From NCBI RefSeq assembly GCF_020497125.1, contig NC_059080.1, positions 49,665,563 to 49,729,562 of the forward strand: a stretch of DNA of 64,000 nucleotides, read 5' to 3'. Position 1 is the stretch's first letter. Every line of letters starts with the position of its first letter. The translations under genes were made by a program, and so were the position numbers. Positions 19,694 through 31,557 of the stretch are shown piece by piece. The stretch is from Mauremys mutica (taxonomy: Eukaryota; Chordata; Testudines; Geoemydidae). The notes below the pieces were generated by a model, which was not told the DNA's origin, made no database searches, and saw nothing but the letters and a program-made list of their open reading frames with translations.

Positions 19694-22400
19694 GTGAGTG
19701 GCAAGGCCGATGCTGTTAAATCAACTAATGGGTCAGCTGCCTGGAACAACCAAATAGTTAGGGCCAGATCTGGGGGAGTCCCCATGGCTGGCTGTACATC
19801 ACCCTTTCCCACCCCACTGGTGTGGGGCATGACAGGGGACCAATGGGTTGTGTGGCTGGAACAGACAACCCTGTGTAACATGATATAACTTAGAGCAGCC
19901 TGAAGGGTTTCCTCTGTGGGGCTTTCAAATGAGGAAGGATAGATAAAGATGACATGACCTGATCTTGTTCTCACCCATGGGTCCTGCCTCGGGCATGACA
20001 TGACCCAAGGAGCAGGCCCAATGTGCCTGTCTGTTGTGCAAGTTGCTGTGAGGTGTGCAGAACTGCCATTTTCATAAAGGCAGCAACACCTCCAGCTCCA
20101 GCAGGGAGAGCAACCAAAAAGAGGATGGTGACTGGCCAGAGCTATGGAGTCAGCGTGGGACAATGGCTGAGGTGACCTGGTTTGTGAGGGAACAGACAAA
20201 GGCCACAGTTCAGGAGAAAAGATGGGTGAGAGAGAGTCAGTGAGAGCCAGTAATCCCATCCTGCCCTCTTCTGCTAGTGGGAAGACATGAGAGCACTGGA
20301 GACTGCAACCTTGAAGCACCATCGGTCCATGAACCCCTGTCCTGTCTACGATGAATTCACAGGCATTGTCTTCCTCTTCTTCACTGCTGTGCTGGGCAAG
20401 ACTCCCGAGGCCTATCAGATCATCACAGGCCAGAATGTCGCCCGCCTGTGCTACGTGTCCAGTTCCGACCAGGGGCGGAGCTGGAGCAAGGTTACTGACC
20501 TGACACAGCAGGTCATTGGCAGGTCCATCACAGGTAAAGATCTCAAGAGCTAGGCAGGGGGCAGGGGAGAACGAAGGGGTTCAGAGGTGGCTGGGGCAAA
20601 GTGCTGTCTCCTGGCTTCCTAGGAAGCTGTGTGTGGGAGTCAGTCAGAAGGAAGCGCACTTCCTGCAGCCTGGAGCTTTGCTTGCCCAGCATTGGTAAAT
20701 GGCCAGGCCCAAGGCAATAGGAACAGCAGGAAAGAATGAGCAGAGTCACCAGGGTCAGGAGAGAAGGTGAGGAGGTGGAGCATGGGAGAAAGTCAATATT
20801 TGCAAGGTTCTCTCTCTTTTGATCAGTTGTTGCCATGGCAAGATACTTAGGGGAAAGAGCCTGATCAGCTGGGCTTGTGCATCCCCTCAGTTGCTGCTGG
20901 AGAAGCCTTGCTTGCCTTAGGCTCTGCATCCCATGCTCGGTGGGCTGAGATGACAACACAGGGCTCAATGACATTCCTGGCTCTCAGCTCAGGTTCCAGT
21001 GGACAGCTGGGCTTCTCACAAGTAGCACCATCAATGACATCCTTGGCAAAGAGGCTGAGGAGTGAATGAAGCTGGAGACAGAACTACCCTTTTCCCTGGA
21101 GAACTGGTCTCTGGAGCTCAGGAAAGAGGCACAATGAAGTGGTGCATAACGGATGCTGATGCTGCCACATGCTGTGCTGGGGACATCAAACTCAAAGGCT
21201 CAGCCCCTGGCTCTGGCACTAAGTGCATTTCTAAGGGAAAGACAGTTAGGGGGAGAAGATGGAGAGGGTAGATGAGAAGGTTCCCAACATTGGTCTTTTC
21301 TTTTCTGCACAGATTGGGCCACTTTTGCTCTAGGCCCTGGACATGGAATTCAGCTCAAGTCAGGACGACTACTGGTTCCAGCCTACACTTACCACATCGA
21401 CTGCAAGGAGTGCTTTGGGAAGCTCTGCAAGACAACCCCTCACTCCTTCACCTTCTACAGCGATGACCACGGCCAAAGATGGCGCTTCGGCGAGTTCATC
21501 CCCAACCTGCCCACTGTGGAATGTCAGATGGTCTCCGTGGATGAGGAGGATGGCAGCAATGTCCTCTACTGCAATGCCAGGAGCCCCTTGGGCTTCAGAG
21601 TGCAGGCGCTGAGCACGGATGATGGAGCAGTTTTCCACTTGGGGCAGCTTGTTCAGCGGCTTGTAGAGCCCCCCCATGGCTGTCATGGCAGTATCATTGG
21701 CTTCCCAGCCCCTCTCTTCTATGCCCCAAGCAGCCCTCATTCACGGTGGAGCACGCTTTGGTCTATCAATGGCCCAGATTGCCTACTGCTGTCTAGAAAA
21801 AACACTAGACACTGTTATCTCCCTCTCTGTGATATGGCTGTTGAAAACCCAGCAGCCATGTCTTTGGGCAGCCAGCTGCAGGACCATCAACAGCAGGCGG
21901 GGTCTAAAGAGCCCAGTCCTTCCAGCAGCCATCATGAGATCCATGATTCCATGTCCTCAGCTGTGTCATGTGGAGGTCAGGGGCAGCCTGAACCAGGAGC
22001 TGCTTCCAAATCCACTTTCCTCTTCCAGACCCCAACATGGGTGCTCTATTCCCATCCAACCAGCTCCAGGTCTCGAGTCAACATGGGCGTCTATCTCAGT
22101 ACGTTCCCCAGGGATGCAGATAGCTGGACAGAGCCCTGGGTTATTTATGAAGGCCCCAGCGCCTACTCAGATCTGGCCTACATTGAACTGGCCTACTCTG
22201 AGTTCTCAGCCACTGGGATCCCAGCCATAGCCTTTGCTTGCCTGTATGAAAATGGGACGAGGTCCCCCTATGAGCAGATCTCCTTCAGCATATTCACGCT
22301 GTATGATGTGATTCAGAACATCCCCCTGAAAGCCACATCACCAGACCCAAAGCGCCACTTGTATAAGAAAAAGAGGGGGAGGAGTTGTGTTACCTCCTAA
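19493..22400 (+). CDS. NEU4: Sialidase of the NEU3/NEU4 group, NEU4-like, three coding exons
   Basis: Joined exons 19493-19693, 20278-20533 and 21313-22400 encode 514 residues; human NEU4 is about 485. Exo-alpha-sialidases remove terminal sialic acid from glycoproteins and gangliosides; vertebrate NEU4 acts at internal membranes. The fold is a six-bladed beta propeller. The YRIP motif (Arg near 23), IDDAH loop, HRSMNPCP block, Asp boxes (SSDQGRSW near 129-136, SDDHGQRW at 202-209, a degenerate one near 253), the Glu of TVECQ (222), Arg 242 in CNARSP, Arg 407 in SRVNMG and Tyr 437 in SAYSDL fit the expected active site. A variable, polar insert spans about residues 280-385, where NEU4 has a Pro-rich one. 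All splice sites are GT/AG with phases 0 and 1, as in NEU4. It could be a separate NEU3/NEU4 paralogue. No promoter was identified. Confidence 0.88.
20278..20533 (+). CDS. NEU4: Sialidase coding exon 2 (residues 68-152)
   Basis: It starts after the acceptor ctcttctgctag at 20277 with codons for WEDMRALETATL and ends one base into a codon before the donor gtaaag at 20534. It holds the HRSMNPCPVYD segment, the conserved GIVFLFFTAVLG strand, GQNVARLCYVSS and the first canonical Asp box. Confidence 0.9.
21313..22400 (+). CDS. NEU4: Sialidase coding exon 3 (residues 153-514, stop at 22400)
   Basis: It begins after the acceptor ttttctgcacag. The split codon gives Asp 153, followed by WATFALGPGHGIQL, a hallmark of NEU3/NEU4. 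This exon supplies most of the propeller, the nucleophile-assisting Glu 222, two of the three sialate-binding arginines and Tyr 437. It ends with a basic tail (KRHLYKKKRGRSCVTS). The polar insert from about 280 to 385 is the least conserved part. Confidence 0.9.
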
Positions 22401-22501
22401 AGCTCCAACTCCACAGCACTCAGGAGCTAGAAGTGTGGGATGGAACTTGCTACACGGTGTCATGAAGGATGCCTAATTATTTGTATTCAGAGTGATAGTG
22501 G

Positions 22502-22588
22502 GCCAGATCCTCAGCTGCTGTAAGCAAGCATAGCTCCCCTGCCATGAGTGCAGGTATGCTGCCTTACACCAGCTGAGGAGCTGACCCA
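22502..22588. repeat. Self-complementary interspersed repeat
   Basis: The left arm ggccagatcctcagctgctg and the right arm caccagctgaggagctgacc are near-complementary around a core of tagctcccctgccatgagtg. Weaker relatives lie near 6612 and 45645. It is a known type of old amniote palindromic repeat, sitting about 100 bp after the sialidase stop and possibly in its 3' UTR. Confidence 0.6.
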
Positions 22589-22599
22589 CACCTTCATTG

Positions 22600-23911
22600 G
22601 TGAAAACATCAAAGGCCCAAGCTGCAGACGCATATTCACATATCCTACACAAGTCAACGGGACTAGAACATGCATAATAGAGCTCGCTTGTGTAAGCAAA
22701 CGCTTGCAGTCAGGCTCAAGCCCAATGTATGGTTTAATATCCTAGAAGGATCTGTTACCCATATATTACAGTGCAGCTATGCAGGAACACTGTACATTTT
22801 TACAAGTAATCACAAAACATTGTGCACTTTTACTTAAAGGGGACTCACTTTTAAATAAGAGAGAAACATCCTGATGTGCGATTGCTCTAAGATACAGAGA
22901 GCCTGATTCAGCAGTGCCTTGAGCTCTGTGCAGTAGTATGCAGCACTGCAAAATGCTCCTACCAGTCTCCGGGGTAACAATATTGCACCCCTGCTGCACA
23001 GGTGTAAATGACACCACAATGTGCCATGCGGCATGAGACCCAGAAACCCAATGGCAAGAAAACTAGACGTTACAGAAAATGATCCGTGCTGATCATTTAT
23101 TACCAGCTAGAATAGATGTGCCCAGTTGTGGCATCTGTACCACTGCATCAGAAAGCCTACAGAAACTTCAGCTGCAACTAGCCATGGCTCCTTTGTATAG
23201 GAACTGTGAAAACACCCTTTTTAATCTGTCAAGCCTGGGGCTAGTCTCTGTCATGGCCTCATCAGAGGGATGGTTCTGCTATGTAAAATTCCCCAGCTAG
23301 TGAAGACTTGTTGTCAAGTGAAGTGAACTTTGGCCATAAGAGCAGGTATAAGCCCAAGGAAGGATTAGAGGAGAAGGAACTAGGACTGCCTCAGCATCAG
23401 TCACAGCTCTGCCACAGGCAATGTGTGGCCATGGGCACATCCCTCAGGTTTGAACACTTTGGCCGAGGTCTGGCTAGACTGCAGTCCGAGGTGTGACTGC
23501 AGCACTGTAGTGATCTAGCTTGGCTCAAGACAGCATGAGTACAGCTAGTCATGAAGCTGTGGTACTTGCACAGGTGGCAGATTGGCTAGCTGCTGGAGTG
23601 GCTCCCCAGGACTCTGGTGAGGCTTGTACAAGCCAGCCTGCCACTTGTGCCACTGCTGCCGCCCTGCTGCTACTGTTCAGGACAGCCAGATTAAAGCTCG
23701 CTTGGGTAGGGCTACTCATGCTGCAGGCACCCCAGGGTGGACATACACAGAGTTTGCCACCTCAAACCATGCTAATCAGGCTACTTATTTAGGCCCCTAA
23801 TGATGAAGGTAGGCTGATTTACTTTGTTTGCTCAGCTTTGCAAATGATGGGCTTTAAAGGAGAAGATTCAGAGATTCCAAGGCCAGAAGCAAACATTGTG
23901 ATCATCTACAC
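22600..23911. other. No gene recognised downstream of the sialidase
   Basis: Probably includes the sialidase 3' UTR, but I saw no clear polyadenylation signal on the + strand near the stop. Short frames here lack family resemblance. Confidence 0.4.
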
Positions 23912-24720
23912 CAGTGTCTCCAAAGTGGGGTGCGCGCACCTCAGGGGGTGCACAAGAGGATCCTTTGGGGTGTGCGGCAGGAGGACCGCCGCCGGAGCAG
24001 CACTGCTTTTTTTTCCCCCCATTCGGCAGTTCAGCCGGGAGTCTGAGAGGCTTTTTTTTTTTCCCCCTCCCTCGGCAGTTCGGCTACATTTGGACGACAT
24101 TTCTGCAGTGCTGACAATTTATTGCCACATCATGCGGTATATTTAGATTCAAACCCCATAAAGGAAATACCTGAGAAAGGAACACAACTTCTAAGAATAC
24201 AATTCACAAAATGGTGAATTTCAGAAGGAAACTATTCATCATAAATCTGTTCTGTTGTCCTTTTGTTAATGATATGGTTAAGTATGTCCTAATTTTGACA
24301 CCCTCACTCATGTTGCTTATCACCTTACTGTAAGAACAGTCCCATTGCAATGAGCGATGCTACAAAACATAAGAGCTGAGTAAGGGGATCAGTATCTAAT
24401 CCTCAATAAACATCAGTACGATAGTTTTTTATTCAATTTTGATTAAAATTAATTAGATAAATTTAAGAAAATACAAAAAGCCGCCATAAATTCTTAAGAT
24501 TTTTCTGGTTTTTTTAAACTAAACAAGAGGATCCTTCGGGGTGCGCGGCAGGAGGAGTGCCACCGGAGCAGCACCGTTTTTTTCCCCCCTCCCCTCCCTT
24601 GGCAGGTCGGCTGGAAGGCCTAGCGGCTATTATTTTATTTTATTTTATTTTATTTTATTTTTTGCTTCGACAGTTTGGCTGGGAGCAGGGGGTGCATGCT
24701 CAAAAAAATTTTACTGATGG
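23912..24720. repeat. Paired GC-rich repeat blocks, possibly a hAT-like left end
   Basis: At 23912 CAGTGTCTCCAAAGTGGGGT has the look of a hAT terminus, preceded by atctacac, but no right end was found. Two similar blocks, 23953-24080 and 24523-24605, share gaggatcc-tt-ggggtg, gcggcaggagga and the ccggagcagcac motif, each followed by a T run then C run. They look like two diverged copies of one repeat. Confidence 0.5.
24630..24663. repeat. TTTTA microsatellite
   Basis: About seven tandem copies of a tattt-type pentanucleotide. Confidence 0.95.
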
Positions 24721-24744
24721 GGTGTGAAGAAGAAATTTAGAAGA

Positions 24745-25340
24745 AACATCCAATCTTGATTTTAAAAGTTCCAGTGATGGAGAATCCACCACGACCTTTG
24801 ATAAATTGTTCCAATGGTTAATTACCCTCCATGTTAAAAATTTACACCTCAGCCCGAGTCTGAATTCATCTAGCTTCAGCTTCTAGCCACTGAATCATAT
24901 TAGACCAGGGGTAGGCAACCTATGGCACATGTGCTGAAGGCGGCACGCGAGCTGATTTTCAGTGGCACTCACACTGCCTTGGTCCTGGCCACCAGTCCAG
25001 GGGCTCAGCATTTTAACTGAATTTTAAATGAAGCTTCTTAAACATTTTAAAAACCTTATTTACTTTGCATACAACAATAATTTAGTTATATATTATAGAC
25101 ATAGAAAGAAACCTTCTAAAAATGTTAAAATGTCTGATTGGCACATGGAACCTTAAATTAGAGTGAATAAATGAAGACTCGGCACACCACTTCTGAAAGG
25201 TTGCTGACCCCTGTATTAGACCTTTCTCTGCTTCCTTGAAGAGCCCATTATTAAATATTTGTTCCCTGTGTAGATACTTATAGATTGTAATTAAGTCTCC
25301 CCTTAACCTTCTCTTTGTTAAGTTAAATAGATAGACTTGC
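24745..25340 (-). mobile_element. CR1 3' fragment, - strand, split by a hAT element
   Basis: Sequence either side of the hAT insertion joins into a CR1 terminal fragment: gaatccaccacgacctttga and ttctagccactgaatcatat to the left, ccccttaaccttctctttgt to the right. This is the complement of the end of CR1 ORF2 and the start of its 3' region. Confidence 0.75.
24906..25213. mobile_element. Non-autonomous hAT, family A, copy 1, perfect 8-bp target duplication
   Basis: Termini are CAGGGGTAGGCAACC and GGTTGCTGACCCCTG. Both sides carry tattagac (24898-24905 and 25214-25221). It is 308 bp, AT-rich inside, and inserted in a CR1. An opposite-orientation copy is at 51292-51602. Confidence 0.95.
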
Positions 25341-25362
25341 GGAGATCAATCTCTATTGAGGT

Positions 25363-25706
25363 GATGTTGTGGTGGGATTCTGCTATAGACCACCAGACCA
25401 GGGAGATGAGGTGGACGAGGCTTGCTTCCGGCAACTAACAGAAGTTACTAGATTGCAGGCCCTGGTTTTCATGGGAGACTTCAATCACCCTGATATCTGC
25501 TGGGAGAGCAATACAGTGGTGCACAGACAATCCAGGAAGTTTTTGTTAAGTGTAGGGGACAATTTCCTGGTGCAAGTGCTGGAGGAACCAACTAGGGGCA
25601 GAGCTCTTCTTGACCCGCTGCTCACAAACTGGGAAGAATTAGTAGTAGAAGTAAAAGTAGATGGGAACCTGGGAGGCAGTGACCATGAGATGGTTGAGTT
25701 CAGCTA
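25363..25706 (+). pseudogene. CR1 endonuclease fragment (AP-endonuclease-like)
   Basis: Open for about 112 codons on the + strand. It contains [17 protein letters not shown], the catalytic [11 protein letters not shown] and the terminal SDHEMVEF motif of apurinic/apyrimidinic-type LINE endonucleases, ending in a stop. It lies next to a CR1 3' fragment in the opposite orientation, as after internal inversion or two separate insertions. The reverse transcriptase is not attached. Confidence 0.85.
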
Positions 25707-25713
25707 GCTCCGT

Positions 25714-26340
25714 GTGAAGATAAGTTGCTGGCCCCAGTCCAAGGTCATGGACACGACAAGAAATCTGCAGCTGTCTAGCCATAAGAAGAGGAGAACGAAG
25801 TTGAGCAGGGCTGTAGAGAAAGCAGTGAGAGTGAATGAGATGGCGAAGGCCAATGGGGGGGGGGAAACAAATCTCTGGAGCCGGGGTGTTTTGGGAAGCC
25901 AAGGAGGCCACAGTGAGCCAGTTTGGACAAGTACAAAGAGCACCAGGAACAGAGGGCACTGGAGGAAAACACCCCCAAAGAAACCCAGGACTTAAAAATC
26001 TCCCGAGAGCCAAAGCAAGTCAGAGATTACAGCAGACCCCGGACGACCTGGGCCCAGGACAGAACTCCCATCCTTCCCCCTCTTCTTCTTACATTATACC
26101 CAGGCTTGGCCAGCCTCGGGTAGAGCTTGTGTGAGTATGAAAGTGGGTTAGGGCTTGGGGCACTAACACGTTCTTCCTTCCTCTGAGTGATGTGGGGAGC
26201 ACCCATCACTCTCCGCTGTTATTTTATTATTTTATTAATAAAGCTTTAAAATTTAGACACTTGGTGTGTTTCATCATCTCCTCCCCTAAAGATCCTGTGG
26301 CCTCAGCCTGATCACCTGATGCCTCAGGCAGATTGGTAAC
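25714..26340 (+). mobile_element. Possible LTR-like retroelement fragment
   Basis: A polyadenylation motif (attaataaagctttaaaatt, near 26234) is followed by ctgatcacctgatgcctcag and a stop near ggtaaca. This order resembles a turtle LTR, with upstream sequence rich in short frames but no recognisable protein. No target duplication was found. Confidence 0.3.
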
Positions 26341-27164
26341 AGAAATCTGTCACAAGACAGGCAAAGTGGGTGGGTAGCAGAGAGATGAGGGCAGAGAATA
26401 GGTTGGGGGAGAGGAGCAGAGGTAAAGCTATATAGCTAATGAAGGTTGGGTAGGAGGAATGTCATGCGGGAAGTGTGGCTGGAGCCCTTATTATTTTGCC
26501 TGCAGTTTTCTGGCAAGGGTTGGAAGGGAGGGGCTGGGGGTACATGAAGCTGACTGAATGGCAGGACAACACCATGGAAGTAAATTGATAATGGTTATTT
26601 ATTGCTACTGATAATGATAAACCTCCACTGGGGGTAGGCTGTGACCACTAAACTGACCCGTCCCAAGTGCTGCCACCTCTTAGATCTAGGCACCACATTT
26701 CTGACCTTATCAGTGGGGGGAGGAGATTACTGGCTGCCTAAGAGGTGGGAAAGCAGGCAGAGATATGAGAGAGAGGCTAATCTTTTAGGTAGAGTTGAAG
26801 ATGTCATCAAAAGTAATAGACAAAGACTCTATCTGCCTGCTAGCAAACAGGAGTCTGAGTTAGAAAATTCTACATATGTGGGCAGCGTGCCCCTGGACTC
26901 TCCATCATATTCTGGCTAGAGGTGAAGACACCACACCTGGGCCAGAGGAATCCCTCTAACCCTTTAACCCCCCACTCCTCCGCCCCCCTAAAATTGCCAT
27001 GTGTGGTATTGCATGCTCCTTTACAAACAGCTCAGGAGAAGAAAGTTGCAATAGAATTAGTTTTCTTTTGCCTTCTAGGGATGGAGAAAAGCAGCCGTAG
27101 CAAAGCTTGGCAGTTGCTGTGGTTTTAGCTCCCTCTGGTGGTGCCTAGGAGAGTTCTGAATTCA
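26341..27164. other. No gene or clear repeat recognised
   Basis: Purine-rich in part (26380-26540). No splice-bounded exon could be supported. Confidence 0.4.
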
Positions 27165-27515
27165 CAGTAAGGCTATGATTCTGTCACAGAGTCTGTGACT
27201 TTCCAGGACCTCTGTGACTTCTTCTGGGGCAGAGCTGGAGCAGCTGTCAGCCCAGGGGCTGCCAGAGCAGCAGCTGGGGTTGGGTCAGCTCTCCTGGGGC
27301 TGGAGCAGCAGCTGTCAGCCCCGTCACAGGAGCAGCAGAGGGGCTGGAGCAGCTGCAAGCCCCGGCAGTGCTCTGTTTGGCCCCCCCTTTTCCCAGGATA
27401 TTTTTAGTAAAAGTCAGGATCAAGTCACGGGTTTCCATGAATTTTTGTTTATTGTCATGAGCTGTCCCTGACTTTTACCAAAAATAACCATGACAAAATC
27501 TTAGCCTCAATGATG
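27165..27515. mobile_element. TIR DNA element, unclassified
   Basis: The left end (aaggctatgattctgtcaca) is an imperfect inverted copy of the right end (tgacaaaatcttagcctcaa). Close inside the right end is a self-complementary region with aaaagtcaggatcaagtcac and ctgacttttaccaaaaataa. The middle is a CAG/CTG-rich block (gagcagctgtcagccc repeated). Superfamily not assigned. Confidence 0.55.
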
Positions 27516-27889
27516 AGAGAAATGAATGGCCCCAGACTGCCTTAATGTTGAAGGACAGGGCTTGATTTTAAAGTCACTTCATTCTTGGATAGGCATTACC
27601 TCATGATTAAAAATTGTGTCCTCTTTTGACAAAAAGCGTCCAATAAAACATATGCAGCATTGATACACATGTAAAAATTGTGGCTGTATCAGTTCTGTCC
27701 AGCAGTTCAGCATAGATCTGTTTCAGTACCTACTAAGTATCAATGGACGTACCCGACTGTCTTCAATGGGCACTGGGTTTACAAGTCGTAAACTATATCA
27801 TTCTAGTCTTTGTAGGCAGACAAGATTTGGGAATGGGGAAGGGATGACTTTATTCACTATGCCTTTGGAGAAAGCATACCTCAGTCCTG

Positions 27890-28284
27890 ACCTGGGTGCC
27901 CTCTAAGCTGTGCGGTCGGGCGGCCACCCAGGAGTGATTCAAGTGCCACGCACTTAATTAGCAGAGCTGTGCACATCTGGCAGCATGTGTTCAGGTGCCC
28001 CTCCCCCCGCTACTTTGCAGCCACGTTGCACCTGCGACTGCTCCCAGGACCCTCCTGCTGCCTGTGCAGAAGGGGCAGGAGAGTGGGGTACTGATGTCAG
28101 GGTGTCTCCCTTCCCCCATCCCTGTACCCCATCTCCACAGAGCAGGGGAGAGGGGACAGCCTGGCTCAGGACTCTGAGTGGGAGAGAGCTGCTGTGGTCT
28201 CAGGTTTGAATGAGCCTTCCAGGTGAGTGAGCGAGTGAGTGCCTTAAAGAGACAGTGAACGGTCTCTCAGAGACTTCCCTAGCA

Positions 28285-28323
<39 letters not shown>

Positions 28324-28474
28324 AACACCCCAACCCTCCTGCCCATGTACCCCATCTCTGCAGAGCAGGACAGAGGGGACAGGGCTCAGGAGCAGGAGAG
28401 CTTTCAGTGAGTGCCTTAAAGAGACAGCACACAGCATCTTTCAGAAACTTCCTCAGCAGCCAGCACACACACTA

Positions 28475-28506
<32 letters not shown>

Positions 28507-28880
28507 TCTGTGTTTCTCACACACACTGTCTCTGTGTCTCACACACACACACAGTCTTTCACACTCCCAGCTCCCAACACATACTTGTAATATTGTTGTT
28601 ACTTCTTGGTACTTCCTGCAATGCACATATATTCTCTGTAATTTTAGTCTTTCAAAGTGTGTTATTTTTGTTTTTTGGCTGGTCTATGCATTTCATAATT
28701 TTTATTTCTCTATTACACTTAATTTTAATTCTTTGAATAGTGAGTTCTAAAATGCCTAACCTGTCCTGGCTGGAGTAATTATCCCTATGGTAATTTTTTA
28801 AGAAATATATGTTATATCTAGGTGTTTTATTTCTACTGGATTCAGCACATGGATGGAAAAAAATAGAGGGAACATTGAGC
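27890..28880. repeat. GC-rich repeat with CT and CA microsatellites
   Basis: A segment with gagtgccttaaagagacag occurs twice (near 28238 and 28410), each followed by an agacttcc/aaacttcc block, an agcagcca block and a dinucleotide tract: (CT)16 at 28289-28320, then mixed CT/CA runs at 28466-28560. The right border near 28860 (aatagagggaacattg) resembles a recurrent terminus in turtle DNA. Long frames here are composition artefacts. Confidence 0.55.
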
Positions 28881-31162
28881 ATGACCCAGAGCCCAGGAAT
28901 TGGTTTCTCACTCTTCAGAGATGCCAAACAATGATCAAACCCAATGGAAGCATCCAGAAGGCTCCAACTCAGTTTGTCTAAAAGCAGATTTATTAGATAA
29001 ATTAATAAATTAAAAGACAGTGAAAAAATAAACCACATTTTGGACTAATGTCACGATAAATATCGCTACATGGGCTACAGTCATATGGGTTGTGCAAACA
29101 GAAAAAATGGGGCTTGTGGCTATTTTGCTTTGTTATGATGAATAAAGGTCTGAAAGGTTATTGGTCCCAACTGATGCCCCCTTCCCTCTCTTTGTCCTTA
29201 GCAAAAATGTCATCTTAAGGGTCACAGGGTCCATCCATAATCTCTCTGTTAATCAGCAGCCCTCCAACAGGCCAGTTTCAAGCTACTATCCAGAGGCATT
29301 GCCTCAGCACAGACGAAACCACAGGGTGGGAAAATCCAGATCTGATGACTCGGGATTCATTTGTTCTTCAAAGCGATCCGTTGCACGTGCAGAATCTGTC
29401 GTGTCTAGTGCCCCAGGCTTGCACAGTGTTCTTCCCTTGACAAAAGGTCTATGCATTTCCTGAATCTGGTGCTAAGGAACATCACACCATTACCAGACAA
29501 AGGTAAACAGCTAGCATGGATTATTTCCGCTTCCCCCTGGGTTTGCTCCTGTAGAAATCAGAGGGTATTCATATAATGGCCCCATCAATTCAGTACAATG
29601 TGTTCATACAGAAACTACATTGTAGCTCCATAACACAAAAGCATAAGTCTGATATCCAGCTCTAGCTGCCACCCCGGAATAAAATGGTGGCAGTGATTCT
29701 AGTGTGTATTAAATGTCCTTGTAGTGATGAGCTAATATGGCTACCCAGGAGACCATGATCGGTTTAATATTTGCACGGGTGTAGCTGATGCAGGAAGCTC
29801 AAAGCTCTGGGATGATCACCCCTTTGTAAATGCCACCTCTACTCAGCATAGCAAAATCCAGGCAACTCAGGAATCTGATGTGTACTGAACCTGCAACAAA
29901 ATCAAACAGCATATCAGATTAGATGATAGCACTTTAGCCTCACCTGTAGCAGGAGGAGAGCAAGGATAGTCCATCTCTAAATGATCTGTTTCCTAGACCT
30001 AAACATCTGGCAGCTTCCCAGATGTGCTCAGAACAGCTCTCGATGGCACAGCAGTGAAAATGGCAGCAGCCAGTACCTACTAGCCCTCCCACCAGTGCTA
30101 GCATCGGTGGAGCAGCCCCAGGGAAATATTGGAAGTTTGATTGCTTGAAAATCTTCAGTTTAGACAAGGTTTTACAACACCATCCGGATTTTTGTTCAGC
30201 TTTCCCTCTCTTGCCTGGTAAGGCCTGGGCATGACTGGGAAACATAGCAGGTTTGCAGAGTTAGCTTCACTCGATTGGTGTTAAGTAGGTTTTTCAAGAT
30301 AGCCACAGTTAACGCTTCTAGCAAATCAAATGATAGTGTAGGTTCCCCTCCAGTTTTAGCTTGATCAGTTCAGCATATACTAAAATTAAATGTGGCAGAA
30401 TTTTTTTTTTATAATTTTGATGGATGCTAATGTTTATTTTAAAGCATTTTTTTCTGATTTATATCTATTTTAACTTTCACAGTTATGCAAAATTATGGAC
30501 AGTTTAAATTTTTTCCCAATTTTTATTTATTTAAATGTTAATAGTTGTGGGAAATTATGGGGGAAATTATCAGATTATAATTATTTAATGACAGTAAATG
30601 GTAAAATTCAAAACTGTTAAAACAAACTGTCTCTATCACATCAAAATATATAAAATAAATATCCTTAAATCAAACTATTATGTTTTCAAGCAGTATTTTT
30701 CTTATTTTGCCTGTCTGTAAATTTCAATTATGATCGATAGGAATGTCTTTTTCATTGCTCTATGTGTGCAAACACAGGCGGTGTGCGCATGTATGTGCAC
30801 GTGTGTGTGTGCATGTGCGGGGTGTGTGTGTGTACAGTGAAATCAACATTTACTGATAAAAACTGAATCCTTCCAAGCCTACCTAAAATAGATCACCCCT
30901 TTAAATCCTCATCAAGACAAGGCCTGATATTCTACTGGCTGAATCCATCATCACAGTCTTGCCTATCTCCACTAGCATTTGCCACTGGCTGAAATAAACC
31001 CTGCCTGGAAGAAATATTCAGGGAGATTTCTTTTTCTGCTACTGGGTTCCTAATGCTGGGATTGACCTAACCATGTGGGAAGAAAGGGCGGCCAAGGGAG
31101 CATGCCTCAGCCCTGTCTGAGCACTGGCTACATCTGAGCATTCCAGAGCCTCATTACACTGC
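28881..31162. other. No gene confirmed; one unassigned frame
   Basis: Mostly AT-rich. On the - strand 30245-29940 is open for 101 codons and ends in CTACAG before gtgagg, a consensus-like donor, but I could not match the protein to a family. A TG/GT-rich tract lies at 30775-30835. Confidence 0.35.
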
Positions 31163-31170
31163 ACCACCAC

Positions 31171-31557
31171 CAGGGGCGGCTCTACAAATTTGGCCGCCCC
31201 AAGCAGTCATGCCCGGGAGGCGCCCCCGAGCCGTGGGAGCAGCGGACCTCCCGCAGGCATGACTGCGGAGGGTCCGCTGGTCGCGCGGCTCGGCTGGACC
31301 TCCCGCAGCTGCGGGCGGTTCGCAGGTCCGGCGGCTCCGCTTGAGCTGCCGCAGTCATGCCTGCGGGAGGTCCACTGGAGCCGCGGGACGAGCGCCCCCT
31401 CCGCAGTCATGCCTGCGGCAGGTCCGGTCGTCCCGGGGCTCCGGTGGACCTCCCGCAGGCATGACTGCGGCAGGTCCGCCGGCCCAGCCTGCCGCCCCCC
31501 CGGGAAAGGGCCGCCCCAGGCGGGTGCTTGCCCCGCTGGGCTCTGGAGCCGGCCCTG
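31171..31557. mobile_element. Non-autonomous hAT with internal iterated palindromes, perfect 8-bp duplication
   Basis: Termini are CAGGGGCGGCTCTA and TGGAGCCGGCCCTG, flanked by accaccac on both sides (31163-31170 and 31558-31565). The 387-bp body carries alternating units ccgcagtcatgcctgcgg and its complement ccgcaggcatgactgcgg near 31204, 31254, 31349, 31403 and 31454, each next to a ggtcc/ggacc motif. It shares termini with 5432-5674. Confidence 0.92.

Noticed and set aside
19493..22400. Identification as NEU3
   Set aside because: The MGSRHFPARTVLFE start, the WEDMRALET segment and the long polar insert agree better with NEU4, although a separate paralogue remains possible.
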